The notes: a model not told the origin generated them from the letters alone. A stretch of 64,000 nt of DNA from Astragalus membranaceus (GCA_039519185.1 CM076847.1:22627251-22691250), one strand, 5' to 3'; positions 54,874 to 64,000 are shown, counted from the first letter of the stretch. Made by a program: numbers and translations.

Positions 54874-57828
54874 TTAAACATAATACTTTCTTAACTTGTC
54901 GGCGTTCCATGTTCTGGGGATGGTCGCCCCTTCCATGGTTTCCAGCTCGTAAGCTCCCTTTCCAGTCTTGCTGATGACACGGTATGGTCCTTCCCAGTTA
55001 GGGGCGAGCTTTCCCTGGCGAGCGTTCTTATTCCCTACGTCGGCCCTCCTTAGGACTAGCTGTCCAATGGAGAACTCCCTCTTTTGGACGCGAGCGTTAT
55101 ACCTGGCAGCGACCTTCTGCTTGATGAGTTGCTCCCTAAGTGACGCCTTGGTTCGCAGCTCATCAACCAGGTCGAGCTCTTCTTTTGTTGCTCGCTCATT
55201 TGCGGCCGGGGTTGGTGGGTTGGTCGTCCTCCAACTTAGCTCTCCCATCTCAATCGGAATGACAGCGTCAGTTCCGTAGACAAGTCTGAAAGATGACTCC
55301 CCGGTCGATGAGTGGGGGGTCGTTCTGTAGGCCCAAAGGACCGACTGTAGTTCTTCTGCCCAATTGCCCTTAGCTTCGTCCAACCTCCTTTTCAGTCCGC
55401 GTAGTACTACCCTATTGGCCGCTTCTGCCTGGCCATTGGTTTGTGGGTGCTCGACCGAGGTGAAACGCTGTTTCACGCCTAGGTCGGCCAGCAATTCTCT
55501 GAACTTTCTATCTGCGAACTGAGTTCCATTATCAGTGACCAGTTGTTGAGGCACTCCAAAGCGGGCGAGCACATTTCGACCAAAAAACTTAGATACCTTC
55601 GCTGAGGTAATGGTTGCAAGTGGTTCTGCTTCTATCCACTTAGTGAAATAGTCGATCGCAACTATGAGGAACTTCAACTGACCTGGTGCAGGTGGGAAAG
55701 GGCCGAGCAGGTCCATGCCCCACCAAGCGAACGACCATGGTGGGGTTAAGCTGTGTAATTCTGACGAGGGCGCTATATGTACGTCGGCATGGATTTGGCA
55801 TTTCTTGCACTTTTGAACAAGTATCTTTGCGTCCTCATCCATGGTCGGCCAATAGTATCCAGCCCTGAGCGCCTTCTTAGCAATCGACCGACCACCTTGG
55901 TGGCTACCACAATCTCCTTCATTTATATCTCTCAGTACATGGTCGGCCTCGACCGACGTAAGGCATCTCAGCAATGGGGATGAAAAGCCCCTTCTGTACA
56001 GTTTTCCTTCGATCACTGAATACTTGGTCGCCCGCAACCTCAGGAGTTTCGCTGCCTTTTGGTCGGAAGGTTCTACTCCATTGAGAATATATTGCAAGAT
56101 AGGAGTGATCCAGTCTTTATCGAAGTCGACCGCTAGAATGGATGATGGTTGGGCGGGCTTGGTTGATACGCTCGGCCGCGTTAATGTTTCCTGAATTAGA
56201 CTTCTGTGATTCCCAGGAGCCTTTGTACTGGCTAACTTTGATAGGATGTCAGCCCCCACGTTCTCTGTCCTGGGGACGTGCTTAACGTCTGCTCGGTCGA
56301 ATTGCCTGAGCAGATCCCTTACCTTGGCCAAATAATTCTTCAGGATATCATCCTTTGCGTCGTATAGGTCTTGAATTTGGGATACTACCAGTAAATAGTC
56401 AGAGTGAAGTTCGACACGGTCGACATTGAACTCTCTGGCTAGCTGCAGCCCGGCAATGCACGCCTCATACTCGGCCTGGTTGTTTGAAGTGTGAAATGCA
56501 AAAGTCAATGACACTTCAACAGTAAGGCCTTCTGAGTTTTCAAGTATCAAACCGGCCCCACTTCCTTTGCTGTTGGAGGACCCGTCCACGTGCAAAGTCC
56601 AGGTCGTGATGGCCTGGTCGTCTGGTATTGGAGTCATCTCAGCGATGAAGTCGGCCAACACTTGTGCCTTAGCGGCCGATCTAGCCTCGAACTTGATCCC
56701 AAACTCACTGAGTTCCACAGCCCACTTGATCATACGCCCTGCTAGGTCAGGTCGGTGAAGGATTTGCCTAATAGGCTGGTCGGTCCTTACCACGACCTGA
56801 TGGGCCACGAAATAAGGGCGCAATCTACGGGTGGCCACAAGTAACGCTAAGGCTAGCTTCTCAATCTTCTGGTATCTGAGCTCTGGGCCTTGAAATACCT
56901 TACTGATGAAGTAGACCGGGTTCTGCTTTAGGTCGCTTTCCCTTACTAGAACGGCGCTCATGGCTTCGTCTGTTATGGCCAAGTATAAGTAAAGTGTCTC
57001 CCCCGGCTGTGGCTTGGTCATGATGGGCGGGTTGGTCAGTGCCGCCTTCAGCTCGTCCAATGCTCGCTGGCATTGGTCAGTCCATTCAAACTCGACCTCC
57101 TTCTTCAAGAGCTTGAACAGTGGAAGCGATTTGCACGCTGATTTCGGTATAAATCGTGACAGGGCAGCGACCATGCCATTCAATTGCTGAATCTCTTTTT
57201 TAGTAGTGGGCGGCCTCGTGTCGGCGACCGCCCTGCACTTATCAGGATTTGCTTCGATCCCTCGCTCTGTTAGATGGAAACCCAGGAACTTACCCGCCCT
57301 TACTCCGAAGGTGCATTTCTCTGGATTCAACCTTAAGGAATTCTTCCTCGCTTCCTCAAAGATTTCCCTTAGGTCGTTACTGTGGTCTTGGACGGTTTTG
57401 CTTTTGATGATCATATCATCCAAGTAGACCTCTGATACCCGACCGATCTGTCGCCTGAAGACTTTGTTCATCATTCTTTGGTAGGTCGCTCCGGCGTTCT
57501 TCAGACCAAAGGGCATTACCTTGTACTGGAAGTTTCCACGATCGGTCATGAACGCGGTCTTATGCCGATCGGGTGGGTACATAGTGATTTGGTTGTAACC
57601 TGAATAAGCGTCTAAGAAAGACAGGAGTTTATAGCCCGCAGCCCCGTCGACCAGTTTGTCAATGTTTGGCAGGGGAAAGGCGTCCTTCGGGCATGCCTTA
57701 TTCAGGTCGGTATAGTCGACACACATGCGCCACTTACCATTTTTCTTCTTCACCAGTACCACGTTGGAAAGCCAAGTCGTATACTTAATCTCCTCAATAA
57801 AATTGGCCTTGATGAGGTCGTCAACTGC
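54874..57828 (-). CDS. Pol: reverse transcriptase, RNase H x2, integrase (Tat-type)
   Basis: Open from just after the TAG at 57,829 to 54,874; the first Met is at 57,762. Residues are numbered from that Met. RT runs over about 1-150 with YLDD at 113-116. An RNase H connection domain follows. A second RNase H starts at LHVDGSSNSKGSGAG and includes NQAEYEACIAG, LHSDYLLV and NVGADILS, a complete D-E-D-D set. Integrase has an HHCC zinc finger (HQGG..., CKKCQ) and the catalytic motifs WGMDLLGPF, TDNGTQF and NGQAEAANR. The C-terminus is PNWEGPYRV. All catalytic residues appear intact. Expression would need passage through the upstream TAG. Codon use is GC-rich compared with the flanks. Confidence 0.92.
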   Translation of the reverse strand, partial: AVDDLIKANFIEEIKYTTWLSNVVLVKKKNGKWRMCVDYTDLNKACPKDAFPLPNIDKLVDGAAGYKLLSFLDAYSGYNQITMYPPDRHKTAFMTDRGNFQYKVMPFGLKNAGATYQRMMNKVFRRQIGRVSEVYLDDMIIKSKTVQDHSNDLREIFEEARKNSLRLNPEKCTFGVRAGKFLGFHLTERGIEANPDKCRAVADTRPPTTKKEIQQLNGMVAALSRFIPKSACKSLPLFKLLKKEVEFEWTDQCQRALDELKAALTNPPIMTKPQPGETLYLYLAITDEAMSAVLVRESDLKQNPVYFISKVFQGPELRYQKIEKLALALLVATRRLRPYFVAHQVVVRTDQPIRQILHRPDLAGRMIKWAVELSEFGIKFEARSAAKAQVLADFIAEMTPIPDDQAITTWTLHVDGSSNSKGSGAGLILENSEGLTVEVSLTFAFHTSNNQAEYEACIAGLQLAREFNVDRVELHSDYLLVVSQIQDLYDAKDDILKNYLAKVRDLLRQFDRADVKHVPRTENVGADILSKLASTKAPGNHRSLIQETLTRPSVSTKPAQPSSILAVDFDKDWITPILQYILNGVEPSDQKAAKLLRLRATKYSVIEGKLYRRGFSSPLLRCLTSVEADHVLRDINEGDCGSHQGGRSIAKKALRAGYYWPTMDEDAKILVQKCKKCQIHADVHIAPSSELHSLTPPWSFAWWGMDLLGPFPPAPGQLKFLIVAIDYFTKWIEAEPLATITSAKVSKFFGRNVLARFGVPQQLVTDNGTQFADRKFRELLADLGVKQRFTSVEHPQTNGQAEAANRVVLRGLKRRLDEAKGNWAEELQSVLWAYRTTPHSSTGESSFRLVYGTDAVIPIEMGELSWRTTNPPTPAANERATKEELDLVDELRTKASLREQLIKQKVAARYNARVQKREFSIGQLVLRRADVGNKNARQGKLAPNWEGPYRVISKTGKGAYELETMEGATIPRTWNADKLRKYYV

Positions 57829-59532
57829 CTATGCGGCCGCCAATGCTTTCTCTTCACTCTGAGTGCGTCTTCTTTGTGCGACCGGTCTGGATGTCTCATC
57901 TACTGACAGTTGGTGGCAAGCAATTTCGATTGGGATCCCGGGCATGTCTGATGCTTGCCATGCGAAAAGGTCTGCGTAATCCCTGAGGCAGGTGATGAGA
58001 TCTTGCTTGACTTGTTCAGGTAGGTCGCTCCCCAACTTAACTGTTTTAGTTGGGTCGTCCGATAACTGAACATCAATCAATTCCCCGTGGGGCTCGGGCC
58101 TCTTCAATTTATTTTTTAGCTCGCGGGCTAAATCGTCGTCGTCGTCCTCAGGGTCGCTAACAGGGTCGTATCGAGCATCCAGGTCGGCCACATTGACCTG
58201 ATGCCCCTCTCCAAGATTCTGAGGTTTAGCATTCTCCACCTCCATATCACAAATCTCTTGATAGAGGAAATGGCTCCTCATGGCCGCCTCCATGTCGGCC
58301 ATTACTGTCACCACTTGGTCGCTTTTACTGTAAAACTTCATCTTCAAATGTACAGTTGAAGCAACGGCCTCTAATTTTCCCAGTATTGGCCGGCCAATGA
58401 TGCAGTGGTAACATGATTTGATTGGCAGAACTAAGAACGTCGTTCTGACCGTTCTGTACGACGTGCTACCGTTCGTATCATCTCCAAAAGTAACAAGTAA
58501 TTCTATCGTCCCCAGTGGGTAGGTGGTCGCCCCATTGAACCCGGTCAATGGGGTTGGTAGTGCTTGGGGAATAATTTCACTCCTATCCACATTTAACTTG
58601 TCAATTAGTTCCTCAGACATGATGTCGGCCGAGCTCCCTTGGTCGACCAGTATTCTTCTGACCTCAGTGTTGGCCATTACGGCCGATACTACCAAAGGAA
58701 CGTAATTATTGACTTTGCCATCAAGCAAGTCTTCGTCCCCAAAGGAAATGGGCGGCCTATTCGAGGCCGGCCATGGGGCTGAAGTTGAGCCGACCATCAT
58801 GAGTTCATTCCACTTCTTCTTCATTGCCTTGTTGGACTCTCTGATGTCCAACAGATTACCTCCATGGATGACCATGGCTACATTGCGGCCCTTCGACTGC
58901 CTGGGGTCGCTCTCTTCCTCAGAATTGTTACGGGCTTGCTCGACCGTTGAGTTGACGATCGCTTTACCTCTGTCATTGGCAGGTTGGCCAACGGCTCTTG
59001 GGTCAGGGCGGTCGTTACCTTCATCTTTGACATATTGCCTCAACTTGACCTTCTGTATGAGATCTTCTATGTCATCTTTTAGGGCCATACAGTCATTGGT
59101 ATCATGCCCCTTACTCTTGTGGTATCTACAGTATTTCTTGGTGGGCTTACCTCCTTTCTTCAACACTAGAGGATCAGGTCGCCTTACACCAGTGAACTCG
59201 TTGTTCTGGCACTCCGTGAAGATCTGCGCGATTGGAGTGTTCAACTTCGTACGATGCTCGTACTTCTTGGGCCGGTGCTCGGGCTTACTGTCACGGTAGT
59301 TTTCTTGCCCCTTGACCGGCCTGCCATTCTCTTCCTTGGGACGCGCGCGGGCGCCCTTGTCTGCAGCCAATTGCTCTTCATAGCCCATATGGTCGTTGGC
59401 CCTTCTAAGGAACAGGCCGAGGTCGTAGTAGCGGTTCAATGAGAACTCTTCAGCAAATCTGTGGTTCTTTCTTATACCACGTTTGAGATACTTCAGCTTG
59501 TCCGTGTCTGATAGGTTGCGGACTGTATCAGC
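57829..59532 (-). CDS. Gag C-terminus and aspartic protease (Tat-type)
   Basis: Open between TAG codons at 59,533-59,535 and 57,829-57,831; the first Met at 59,439 is internal to the polyprotein. Numbered from that Met, a gag zinc knuckle YCRYHKSKGHDTNDC (Cys-x2-His-x4-His-x4-Cys) lies at 103-117 and the protease active site LVDQGSSADIM at about 264-274, followed by the flap region and IIGRPIL. The frame continues in phase into RT: the single TAG is flanked by ALAAA and AVDDLIKANF. It is also in phase with the gag frame above. Plant polyproteins of this class are normally one frame, so the TAGs are either nonsense mutations or readthrough sites. Confidence 0.85.
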   Translation of the reverse strand, partial: ADTVRNLSDTDKLKYLKRGIRKNHRFAEEFSLNRYYDLGLFLRRANDHMGYEEQLAADKGARARPKEENGRPVKGQENYRDSKPEHRPKKYEHRTKLNTPIAQIFTECQNNEFTGVRRPDPLVLKKGGKPTKKYCRYHKSKGHDTNDCMALKDDIEDLIQKVKLRQYVKDEGNDRPDPRAVGQPANDRGKAIVNSTVEQARNNSEEESDPRQSKGRNVAMVIHGGNLLDIRESNKAMKKKWNELMMVGSTSAPWPASNRPPISFGDEDLLDGKVNNYVPLVVSAVMANTEVRRILVDQGSSADIMSEELIDKLNVDRSEIIPQALPTPLTGFNGATTYPLGTIELLVTFGDDTNGSTSYRTVRTTFLVLPIKSCYHCIIGRPILGKLEAVASTVHLKMKFYSKSDQVVTVMADMEAAMRSHFLYQEICDMEVENAKPQNLGEGHQVNVADLDARYDPVSDPEDDDDDLARELKNKLKRPEPHGELIDVQLSDDPTKTVKLGSDLPEQVKQDLITCLRDYADLFAWQASDMPGIPIEIACHQLSVDETSRPVAQRRRTQSEEKALAAA

Positions 59533-60435
59533 CTATGTCATGAACCGATCGATAAACTCCCTCAATGGTTCATTCTCTCCTTGGACGACCGAGTCCAAGT
59601 GCTCTTCATAACGATACTGACAACGGTTGGCTGTGTAGTTGGCCAAGAACATTGCCACAAGACCTTCCCAAGAAGAGACAGAGTTGGGACGCAGGGATTC
59701 CCACCATTCTAACGCCCGACCTTCGAGCGACTGAGGGAAAAGTCTGCACTTCATTGTTCGTCCTAGCTCTCTATAGCTACAGTAGTTGTTGAAGTACATG
59801 AGGTGTTTATCTGGATCCCCGCGACCGTTAAACTTGTTCAGGTTTGGGGGCTTCCTCAGGTCCCTTGGGATGCGATAACGCCTAATTTCGCTGGTGAAAG
59901 GCCCTTGTCCGGTCGGGATGGGATTCTGCCCGTAAGGCTGCATGGCGGCATAAGTTTGGTCGACGGGCAAACCGTAAAGGCCGACCGGCTGACCAAGGAG
60001 TCTGTCAGCAATTTGAGGGGGTCCATGGTATTCTAGGTCGCTCTGAGTAGTTCCTTCTCGGTCGGCTAATGGCACGGGAGACATCTCTAATCTCTCCGTT
60101 ACGGTAGTCGTCAAACTCCTCATATGAATCCCACGACCGGCTTCTTGATCGGCGGGATCCTGAGGACTCGTTGGACGAGTATCTTGTTGGCGACCTGCCT
60201 GACTCTGGTCGGTAGCTCGAGTCAGCGTAGTCGTAATCTTGCTCGGGGGAGCGATGGTGGCGACTTCTTCGGTGAGGGGGCGACCTGTGAACGATCGCCC
60301 TTCTTGAAGGATTGCGTCGGGATACGCCTCGACGAGGAGGAGCTTCTCTTCGTGGTGGTGAACGATGGGGCCGAGATGGTTGGCCTCGGTGACCGCTGTC
60401 CGCACGCGGGCGGATCGAGATCGAGCCTCTCTCAT
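59533..60435 (-). CDS. Gag capsid domain (Tat-type)
   Basis: The minus-strand frame contains YRIPRDLRKPPNLNKFNGRG, then DPDKHLMYFNNYC, EGRALEWWESL and EPLREFIDRFM, the conserved plant retrotransposon gag core (PF03732-type). It ends at a TAG directly after RFMT. Upstream, the frame of the N-terminal part (60,005-60,733) is shifted by one base, so the true gag start is not in this frame; the first 150 codons are probably out-of-frame sequence. Confidence 0.8.
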   Translation of the reverse strand: MREARSRSARVRTAVTEANHLGPIVHHHEEKLLLVEAYPDAILQEGRSFTGRPLTEEVATIAPPSKITTTLTRATDQSQAGRQQDTRPTSPQDPADQEAGRGIHMRSLTTTVTERLEMSPVPLADREGTTQSDLEYHGPPQIADRLLGQPVGLYGLPVDQTYAAMQPYGQNPIPTGQGPFTSEIRRYRIPRDLRKPPNLNKFNGRGDPDKHLMYFNNYCSYRELGRTMKCRLFPQSLEGRALEWWESLRPNSVSSWEGLVAMFLANYTANRCQYRYEEHLDSVVQGENEPLREFIDRFMT

Positions 60436-60733
60436 AGCGTTCGATCAGTTCGTCTCGGTCAGCAATCACTTGATTCTTTTGCTCCAGAATTTGTATGAGC
60501 GCTTGGGTCACATGCTCTGGCAATGCTTCTGGTATTCCGGCTTCGGCCAGCTCGGCCGGTAGTTGCGGGGCTGGCTGGGTAACTGGCCCGCGGCCGCCCT
60601 GCACTGAGGGTTCTTGGCGAGGCTCATCTTGTGATTCATGAACTGTAACAGGCATGCCCTCTGGGGTCCGTTGGGGTCGGTTCTGCCCAGAGGTGTTGAG
60701 CCTGGAAGAAGTACGTTTTTGGCGTGGCGGCAT
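60005..60733 (-). CDS. Gag N-terminal part, frameshifted relative to the capsid domain
   Basis: ATG at 60,733 (MPPRQKRTSSRLNTSG) is about 46 nt inside the 5' LTR end. The product has a coiled stretch (EHVTQALIQILEQKNQVIAD) and an Arg-rich region (SRPHRSPPRREAPPRRG). It ends at a stop at 60,005 in a frame one base away from the capsid domain. An indel between about 60,100 and 60,300 is inferred. Confidence 0.7.
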   Translation of the reverse strand: MPPRQKRTSSRLNTSGQNRPQRTPEGMPVTVHESQDEPRQEPSVQGGRGPVTQPAPQLPAELAEAGIPEALPEHVTQALIQILEQKNQVIADRDELIERYERGSISIRPRADSGHRGQPSRPHRSPPRREAPPRRGVSRRNPSRRAIVHRSPPHRRSRHHRSPEQDYDYADSSYRPESGRSPTRYSSNESSGSRRSRSRSWDSYEEFDDYRNGEIRDVSRAISRPRRNYSERPRIPWTPSNC

Positions 60734-60761
60734 GGTTTGATGTGGAATAGCGCTCGGGCCT

Positions 60762-60779
60762 CCCACTGTGGTCGCCAAT
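60762..60779 (-). other. Primer-binding site region
   Basis: The minus strand reads ATTGGCGACCACAGTGGG directly after the 5' LTR end. TGGCG-type PBS sequences are used by Tat/Athila elements; I do not assign the tRNA. Confidence 0.6.
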
Positions 60780-61099
60780 TGATCGTACCTGATCAATTCG
60801 ATGGGTTGTTGCTGTTTGATGATGTTGCTCGGTCGTTGGGATGAAGGACCGAGTTGTAGGCCGCACGCGGGTGGTACCTGCAAAGGCACTCCAACGCTCA
60901 AGTTAGAGGTGTTTCAACGGGCAGGTGGTCACAAGGTGAGTAAAACATACCTGAAGCCACAGGCTAGTGTGGTATATATAATGTTGGCGTTCTAGCCGTT
61001 GCAGTTTTTGCGGGGCCGGCCGCATCTTGCGGAGCAAGTCAGGTATTGGGCCGCGATGGGCCTGTTGGACGAATTGGCCTTCGAGCCCACTCCAGAACA
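60780..61099 (-). repeat. 5' LTR of Tat-type element
   Basis: 320 bp; on the minus strand it starts TGTTCTGGAGTGGGCTCG and ends GGTACGATCA. A TATA-like TTATATATACC lies about 120 nt in (near 60,972-60,981). Confidence 0.95.
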
Positions 61100-61104
61100 T
61101 ATAC

Positions 61105-61470
61105 ATGCCTCACAAACATCACTTACAACATCAATTCATACAAAAAGAGAATAATATTCAATAACTATGGTAATTACATTGATTCATTTCCCAAATAACT
61201 AAATATAAAATCTTGCACAATTCCAAACAGTAAACTGTGAACAAGTACAACATTCTTTCGGTCAGTATACCAGCCAATCAATATACAACTCACTGATCCA
61301 ACTATTTCTTCTACTACATCAAAGAGCTTAAAAACTAGCAAATGAACTGAAATCAGTCAGTATACCAGCCAGTAAATCGATGAGATGTGACAATTGAAAC
61401 AAAACCAAAACCACCGTGTTGGGCATATTGAAAAATAACTGAATGCCAAAGCAACTGATAAAAAGAAAGA
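61105..61470. other. Interior of the interrupted CACTA element, no gene
   Basis: AT-rich; a few repeats of CAGTATACCAGCCA (about 61,262 and 61,357). No exon recognised. Confidence 0.35.
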
Positions 61471-61476
61471 TATGAA

Positions 61477-61531
61477 TTACTGGGTATGAAGGGTCTTGCA
61501 CAGCCATTTTTACATTCGGCCCAAAGACAAT
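61477..61531 (-). pseudogene. LL-diaminopimelate aminotransferase exon fragment
   Basis: After an acceptor (TTTGTGGCAG) the minus strand reads IVFGPNVKMAVQDPSYPV, matching the conserved FGxNVxxAVQDPSYPAY segment of plant LL-diaminopimelate aminotransferase, a plastid PLP enzyme of lysine synthesis. Codons after DPSYP run into intron-like sequence at a GTAATT donor. Only this short exon is present. It shares orientation with the ORP and SDR pieces upstream. Confidence 0.6.
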
Positions 61532-62312
61532 CTGCCACAAAGAAAATAAAAGATATAATTAGTTACATTCACAAATTATGGAAGCCACCCAATAGGCAGA
61601 ATAAGTGATTAAAGTGATGAAATATAAATAATAAGTCCTAAAGCAATCAATATCACAAAAAATGACTATCGATGATGAAATTACAGTTTCATTCACTCAT
61701 TAGCATTTTATGAAGGCACTATGCTTATAGAAGAATATTAAATTGTGTCCAAGGTTCAGAAAGATTTCAAGAAACAATGTATTGTGATGTGAACAGAGTT
61801 AACTGAGTGATAAAAATATTTAATAAAAGACCAATTTAGAACATGAGGAATACTAGCAGACGTAAAATCAACTTCCACTAGATCCAAGCTTGAGGTGAAA
61901 ACTGGATAGCATCAACGGATACGCTAAATCCTTTACTTGAGGCCTAACTACTGAGGAAAAATACTCAGAGTATTACTCACATATAAAAATGCACATAATT
62001 CCTTTACATTGCCAATTTCAAATATTATTATAAACTTGAAAATGGCATCATTCATAGAAACAGTCAGCGGTTGAAAATGTAATCCCAGCACAAGTAAAAG
62101 GAGAAAGAGAATTAATAAACGTAAACCAAGCAACAAAACATATTCAAATAAAATTTCTGTCAAAGAGAAATGATAAGTTTTATAGAAGGCTTATAGTGAA
62201 TGGAAAAATAATAGAACACATTCAATCAAAGTTTCATAGAAGAAATGTTAAGTTGCAAAACTCATACCGAATCTGCAGCTGCTTGAAGAGTAAAAAACTC
62301 TTGAACCTTTTA

Positions 62313-62589
62313 CTAGTTTTCAGAATGCAGGCCACATACCAGCTCTTTGAACAATGGTTTGGGTGTTCCAATTTTATGACCGGAGTTTAGCATATCCCAG
62401 GGTCTTCTTACCCTATCAAGATCTCCTTTATCATCACAAAGTGAAAGATGTATCTCCGTGGACAAATTGAGCTGCTTAAATACCTTTAATGCGGGAAAAC
62501 AGAGAAGTACCAAAATGTATTGGAATAAGTATCCAAAAGTAAAACAAAATACCCAAGAAAGAGGAACACGAGAATACAGGAACAAAAGT
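62313..62589. other. Unrecognised interval between captured pieces
   Basis: The minus strand has a short open frame with DKGDLDRVRRPWDMLN, which I could not place. Confidence 0.2.
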
Positions 62590-63502
62590 AAAACATATAC
62601 TAGTCTCATGTATGATCATCAGTCTCATCTGCCATATCTAACAGGTAAGAATTAATACTCCATAAGCTGTGAAGTTATATAACAACCAATGAGATTATAA
62701 GACACAACACTTCCTTAGCACAACTCAAATGCAGCAAAATACGTAACTACAAATGTGAATGATATAACACATACCTCGGCCATTTTTTGTAGCATAGTCA
62801 TTGGCTCAAAAATGATAACTGAAAGTGTCACCATTGATGTGGTATCAAAACCAACATACTTTTGCATCATTTTCCAGTAACTATCCCTTTCCTGTAACAT
62901 ACAAAAGAAAACAGTTGAAGTTACCATGCATAAATAAAACATTGCAATGTATGGCATTGGTTTAATTTACATGACAAATTATCAGCTCACCATGAGATAA
63001 ACTTGAACTCTTATTCAGGTAATCAAAGAGGCCATTGGTTTAATTTACATGTCAAATTATCAGCTCACCAGGGCATGACTTATAAAGAAGCTTGCTTTAA
63101 TATGCAGACCAGACCTGATAAGTTGACTATAGTATAAAGTGGGCAACATCAAATTTCAATATGCACATAACAAAATCGGCAAACTATAGTTTTTTTGTAT
63201 GATCAAATCTAGGTTGCTTCAACTTCAATCACCATTTCACCACACAGTAACAACTTCATCACATCATAAAAATGATTTGACACAGACGATTCTTTCTTTC
63301 GATCCTTTTCAGTCATCATAATTATTTAGACACTCATGAGTACCAAGCCTTGTAGTCATTTTTTTCTTCGCTGTACCATACAACGCGGAGATTACGATAA
63401 GTAGTATACCTCATCTTTCCATCGTCCCTTCGTTGCCTCTTCTTCAGCATCTTCAGTTCCTCCTTTTGTATTAACAACTTCCAGTCCCTCAGAGGGAACC
63501 AA
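62590..63502 (-). pseudogene. ORP3-type oxysterol-binding protein gene fragment
   Basis: Three exon pieces: 63,502-63,410 reads LVPSEGLEVVNTKGGTEDAE and then TKGRWKDE before GT; 62,891-62,775 has ERDSYWKMMQKYVGFDTTSM and VIIFEPMTMLQKMAE, with AG and GT borders; about 62,650-62,590 reads DMADETDD and then MRLVY after a frame shift. This is the N-terminal and early lipid-binding region of plant ORP3-type proteins, which move sterols or phosphoinositides at ER-Golgi contacts. The frame shift and the missing rest of the fold make it a pseudogene. Confidence 0.8.
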
Positions 63503-63796
63503 ACTGAGTAACAACAACACAAAATTGCCAACAAAATAAATCTAATCAGCTCATGAAACTGAATCAGACCAACACAACCTTCACAAAAACAAATCAATTG
63601 ATTAAAAACCACAAATCTAGTGATGTTGAAACTTTAAATTCACCAAACAATCAACAAACTCTCATATTAAACCATACATCATCAAGCAGTGTAAAACAAC
63701 GATAACCTAACACATAAGAGTAAAGATGACAGATATATCATAATACATCAAATCAACAAACAAATAAATCCAATATTGAAAGATGATAATTGTCTA

Positions 63797-63845
63797 ACCA
63801 CTTCCAATCCAATTCCTTTATTTGCTCCAGTAACCACTGCAACCT
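63797..63845 (-). pseudogene. Short-chain dehydrogenase/reductase exon fragment
   Basis: After TTTTTCAG the minus strand reads VAVVTGANKGIGLEV before a GT. This is the glycine-rich NADPH-binding motif TGANKGIG of the plant carbonyl/salutaridine-reductase type SDR family. A 5'-UTR-like sequence lies upstream towards the window end, so this may be the first captured exon, spliced in the same direction as the ORP fragment. Confidence 0.65.
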
Positions 63846-64000
63846 GAAAAAGTCAACCCACCATCCAAAGCATCAAAAGATGAAAAAGAGTGGAAATCAA
63901 GCAAAGGGAAAATGGCGATCCAACAGATCCAAAACCCTAACCATTCGAAGATGAAAACTTAGGGAGCGAGCAAACGACGACGAGCAAGGCGACGGTGAGC

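Larger units (their letters stand above)
51217..61099 (-). mobile_element. Tat-type Ty3-gypsy retrotransposon with antisense accessory gene
   Basis: Two 320-bp LTRs (51,217-51,536 and 60,780-61,099) with TATAC duplications outside (51,212-51,216 and 61,100-61,104) bound a 9.9-kb element transcribed leftward. Minus-strand order is gag, protease, RT, two RNase H domains and integrase; an antisense accessory gene lies between integrase and the 3' LTR. Dual RNase H and an extra ORF on the opposite strand are known features of the Tat lineage. I counted about 6 differences between the LTRs (about 2%), so the insertion is recent. The two TAG stops and a frameshift in gag-pol suggest this copy is not autonomous. 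Confidence 0.95.

Noticed and set aside
62715..62957. 80-residue frame read as a membrane protein
   Set aside because: Only its middle (ERDSYWKMM...KMAE) is coding, as an ORP exon; the hydrophobic ends are introns.

Overview
The window looks like repeat-rich intergenic DNA from a flowering plant. It holds spliced plant-type gene fragments, a nuclear tRNA-Arg, Ogre/Tat and Tekay-type Ty3-gypsy elements, CACTA, hAT, Mutator-like and Helitron transposons, and L1-type LINEs. The repertoire (Ogre-like LTR, TRIM-like fragment, gene-carrying CACTA elements) suggests a legume, but that is inference. I found no clearly intact protein-coding host gene. The only apparently intact host-type gene is a tRNA-Arg(ACG), and it lies inside a transposon.

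Layout. 0-6.3 kb: a decayed relic of a 'putative gypsy-type transposon' (PF04195-like) gene, split by a hAT-like element (perfect 8-bp TSD), itself split by a 3.6-kb Ogre/Tat-type solo LTR (perfect 5-bp TSD). 7.3-8.8 kb: a LINE RNase H relic and a Mutator-like MITE with a 9-bp TSD. 9.56-16.4 kb: left end of a CACTA element, followed by antisense fragments of a T-complex-11-like gene and a ferrochelatase gene; the T-complex exon is cut by a Tekay-type solo LTR. 16.4-21.2 kb: a block also found at 38.8-40.0 kb, a TCP transcription-factor fragment, LTR and LINE pieces, and a microsatellite-bearing tandem duplication. 21.8-26.6 kb: a MYB98/MYB119-like R2R3-MYB pseudogene (minus strand) with a solo LTR in its second intron; partial copies lie at 18.2 and 47.3-48.0 kb.

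27.3-34.9 kb: a degenerate Tekay-type retrotransposon lacking integrase. 35.7-38.2 kb: a SINE-like element and a CACTA/En-Spm remnant. 40.3-47.1 kb: a CACTA-like element carrying, all on the plus strand, pieces of an IQD gene, an RPA1-like gene, an LRR receptor gene, a zinc-finger (ePHD-type) gene and a PPR gene, plus the tRNA-Arg gene. It appears to sit inside the 3'-terminal hairpin of a Helitron. 48.6-50.4 kb: a 5'-truncated LINE. From 50.6 kb: another CACTA end with an array of palindromes, interrupted by a young 9.9-kb Tat-type retrotransposon (51,217-61,099, minus strand) with an antisense accessory gene. Beyond it lie minus-strand fragments of LL-diaminopimelate aminotransferase, an ORP3-type oxysterol-binding protein and a short-chain dehydrogenase.

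Two patterns stand out. Gene-fragment-bearing CACTA elements recur, each with fragments in a single orientation. Three diverged Tekay-type LTRs share a four-box dyad array with constant spacing (about 21 / 51-54 / 21 bp) although the box sequence has changed completely in one of them; the same LTRs carry a CACCG...CGGTG hairpin whose stem covaries.
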